DNA of 6,857 nt from Oscillospiraceae bacterium. Lineage in GTDB: Bacteria > Bacillota > Clostridia > Clostridiales > Clostridiaceae. The position numbers and the translations under genes are program-made. The notes below the pieces were generated by a model. The model did not search any database and was not told the origin of the DNA. It saw only the letters and a list, made by a program, of their open reading frames with translations. The number at the start of each line of letters is the position of its first letter. The first letter of the stretch is position 1. Of the stretch, positions 5,295 through 6,857 are shown piece by piece. The stretch is taken from contig WQUF01000109.1 of NCBI GenBank assembly GCA_009785875.1, positions 1-6,857 on the forward strand, in the 5' to 3' direction.

Positions 5295-6857
5295 TTGAAG
5301 AAAGACAAAATAAAATTTATTTCGTTGGGAGGTCTAAATGAAATAGGTAAAAACATTTCCATGGTTGAATTTAAAGATGAGATCATCGTAATAGATTGCG
5401 GTCTTAAATTCCCAGATGAGGAGATGCTTGGCATAGATCTTGTAATACCGGATATAACCCACTTAATAAAAAATAAAGAAAAGGTAAAAGGGATTTTTTT
5501 AACTCATGGTCATGAGGATCATATAGGTGCTCTACCTTATGTTTTAAAGGATCTCAATGTTCCAGTATATGGTACGAAATTAACCCTTGGAATAGTTGAG
5601 ACAAAACTTAAAGAGGTGGGACTATTATCATCAGTTGAGCTCAAAAGGGTTATGCCAGGAGATAGGATTAAATTTGATAATATACAAGTGGAATTCATAA
5701 GGACGTCTCATAGTATAGCAGATGCTTGTGCGCTTGCAATTCATACTCAAGCAGGAGTATTATTGCATACTGGCGATTTTAAAGTAGATTATACCCCAAT
5801 TGACGGTCAGTTCACAGATTTCGGGAGATTTGCAGAGCTAGGTAAAAAAGGAGTTCTCATGATGATGTGCGATTCTACAAATGTTGAAAGACCTGGCTAT
5901 ACTATGTCTGAAAGGACTGTAGGTGAGACATTTAATAGGATATTCGCTAAATCACAAGGACGGATTATAGTTGCAACTTTTGCATCCCATATCCATAGAA
6001 TACAGCAGGTAGCAGATGCAGCTGTCCTTACAGGAAGAAAAGTTGCAGTTTCGGGCAGGAGCATGGAAAATATATTTGATGTTGCAGATAATTTAGGCTA
6101 TTTAAAGGTGGAACAGAAAGATTTTATCGATATTGATGATATAAATAAATATCCCGACAATCAAATTGCAATTGTTACAACAGGCAGCCAAGGAGAGCCT
6201 ATGTCAGCTTTATCGAGGATGGCAGCAGGAGATCATAAAAAAGTCTCTATAAAACCTGGAGACACAGTTATTATTTCTGCTACACCGATACCTGGAAATG
6301 AAAAATTAGTTACGAGGGTTATAAACCAATTATTCATTAGAGGTGCAGATGTCATCTATGAGGCTATTGCAGATGTCCACGTATCAGGACATGCTTGTAA
6401 GGAAGAACTAAAGTTGATGCATTCTTTAGTAAAACCTAAGTATTTTATACCAATTCATGGGGAGTATAAGCATTTAAAAACTCATTGTGATCTCGCCGTA
6501 GGTCTTGGTATGGATCCTAAAAACATCATCATAGCAGAAAATGGAGAAGTTGTGGAGGTCAGCAAGGAAGGGATCAGAAAGAATGGTTTTGTATCATCTG
6601 GTCAGATATTTGTAGATGGGCTTGGTGTAGGTGATGTAGGAAGTGTAGTCTTAAGGGATAGGAAGCATTTATCCCAGGATGGAATTTTAACTGTTGTTGT
6701 AACCATGGATAAAGGCAACAGCAGCGTTATTGCAGGTCCTGATATAATATCAAGAGGATTTGTATATGTGAGAGAATCAGAGGATTTAATGGAAGAAGCC
6801 CGAGAATTAGTTAAAACTACTTTAAAAGAATGTGAGGAAAACAAGGTTAAAGATTGG
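5295..6857 (+). CDS. rnj: Ribonuclease J (3' end beyond the window)
   Basis: RNase J is a metallo-beta-lactamase/beta-CASP enzyme with endonuclease and 5'-3' exonuclease activity that matures rRNA and degrades mRNA in Firmicutes. The frame starts at TTG 5295, 7 bases after a full AAGGAGG site, and stays open for 521 codons to the window edge. About 35 residues should be missing compared with the ~555 of the Bacillus enzyme. The two-zinc motif HGHEDH is at residues 71-76 (His71, His73, Asp75, His76). Further conserved blocks are FPDEEMLGIDLVIPD (39-53), HTGDFKVDYTPID, the beta-CASP segments ATFASHIHR and TTGSQGEPMSALSRMA, SATPIPGNE, VSGHACKEE and FIPIHGEY. The first Met in frame is residue 23, inside the first beta-lactamase strand region, so the TTG is needed. 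The gene has its own promoter and a ~87-base leader. It cannot be assigned to J1 or J2 from this alone. Confidence 0.96.
   Translation, partial: MKKDKIKFISLGGLNEIGKNISMVEFKDEIIVIDCGLKFPDEEMLGIDLVIPDITHLIKNKEKVKGIFLTHGHEDHIGALPYVLKDLNVPVYGTKLTLGIVETKLKEVGLLSSVELKRVMPGDRIKFDNIQVEFIRTSHSIADACALAIHTQAGVLLHTGDFKVDYTPIDGQFTDFGRFAELGKKGVLMMMCDSTNVERPGYTMSERTVGETFNRIFAKSQGRIIVATFASHIHRIQQVADAAVLTGRKVAVSGRSMENIFDVADNLGYLKVEQKDFIDIDDINKYPDNQIAIVTTGSQGEPMSALSRMAAGDHKKVSIKPGDTVIISATPIPGNEKLVTRVINQLFIRGADVIYEAIADVHVSGHACKEELKLMHSLVKPKYFIPIHGEYKHLKTHCDLAVGLGMDPKNIIIAENGEVVEVSKEGIRKNGFVSSGQIFVDGLGVGDVGSVVLRDRKHLSQDGILTVVVTMDKGNSSVIAGPDIISRGFVYVRESEDLMEEARELVKTTLKECEENKVKDW

Overview
The window is AT-rich and compactly packed on the + strand. 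Its gene order, prmC–prfA–ZIP transporter–sua5(ywlC)–low-molecular-weight phosphatase(ywlE), is the arrangement usual in anaerobic Firmicutes of the Clostridia/Tissierellia type. AGA/AGG arginine codons, strong Shine-Dalgarno sites and a ribonuclease J gene fit the same group. I cannot name the genus from sequence alone.

Layout. The first 335 bases are the 3' part of prmC, the release-factor glutamine methyltransferase. A RelB/DinJ-type antitoxin and a YoeB-type toxin follow (379-902) and sit where prmC should run straight into prfA. A second copy of the last codons of prmC (Leu-Gly-Arg-Phe-Lys-stop) lies just after the toxin gene, 26 bases before prfA, so the toxin-antitoxin pair looks like a roughly 0.6 kb insertion that duplicated the prmC end. 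Its arginine codons also differ from those of the neighbours. prfA (958-2028), a ZIP metal transporter (2088-2798), sua5/ywlC (2808-3863) and a YwlE-like phosphatase (3868-4320) follow with short gaps, probably as one transcription unit. The phosphatase has no ATG, GTG or TTG before its catalytic loop. An ATA codon sits exactly where the start belongs, 7 bases after a strong ribosome binding site.

Downstream, a DUF4241-like gene (4428-5030) has its own promoter-like -10 box and ends in a good intrinsic terminator. After a 264-base spacer with a near-consensus promoter and a hairpin next to the ribosome binding site comes a TTG-started ribonuclease J gene, cut by the window end.

Functionally, most genes serve translation and RNA: PrmC modifies the release factor RF1 (PrfA), Sua5 makes the precursor of the t6A tRNA modification, YwlE-type enzymes remove arginine phosphate from proteins, RNase J matures and degrades RNA, and YoeB cleaves mRNA on the ribosome. 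I see no phage, transposase, CRISPR, tRNA or rRNA. The most notable points are the apparent AUA start of ywlE and the scar-flanked toxin-antitoxin insertion.
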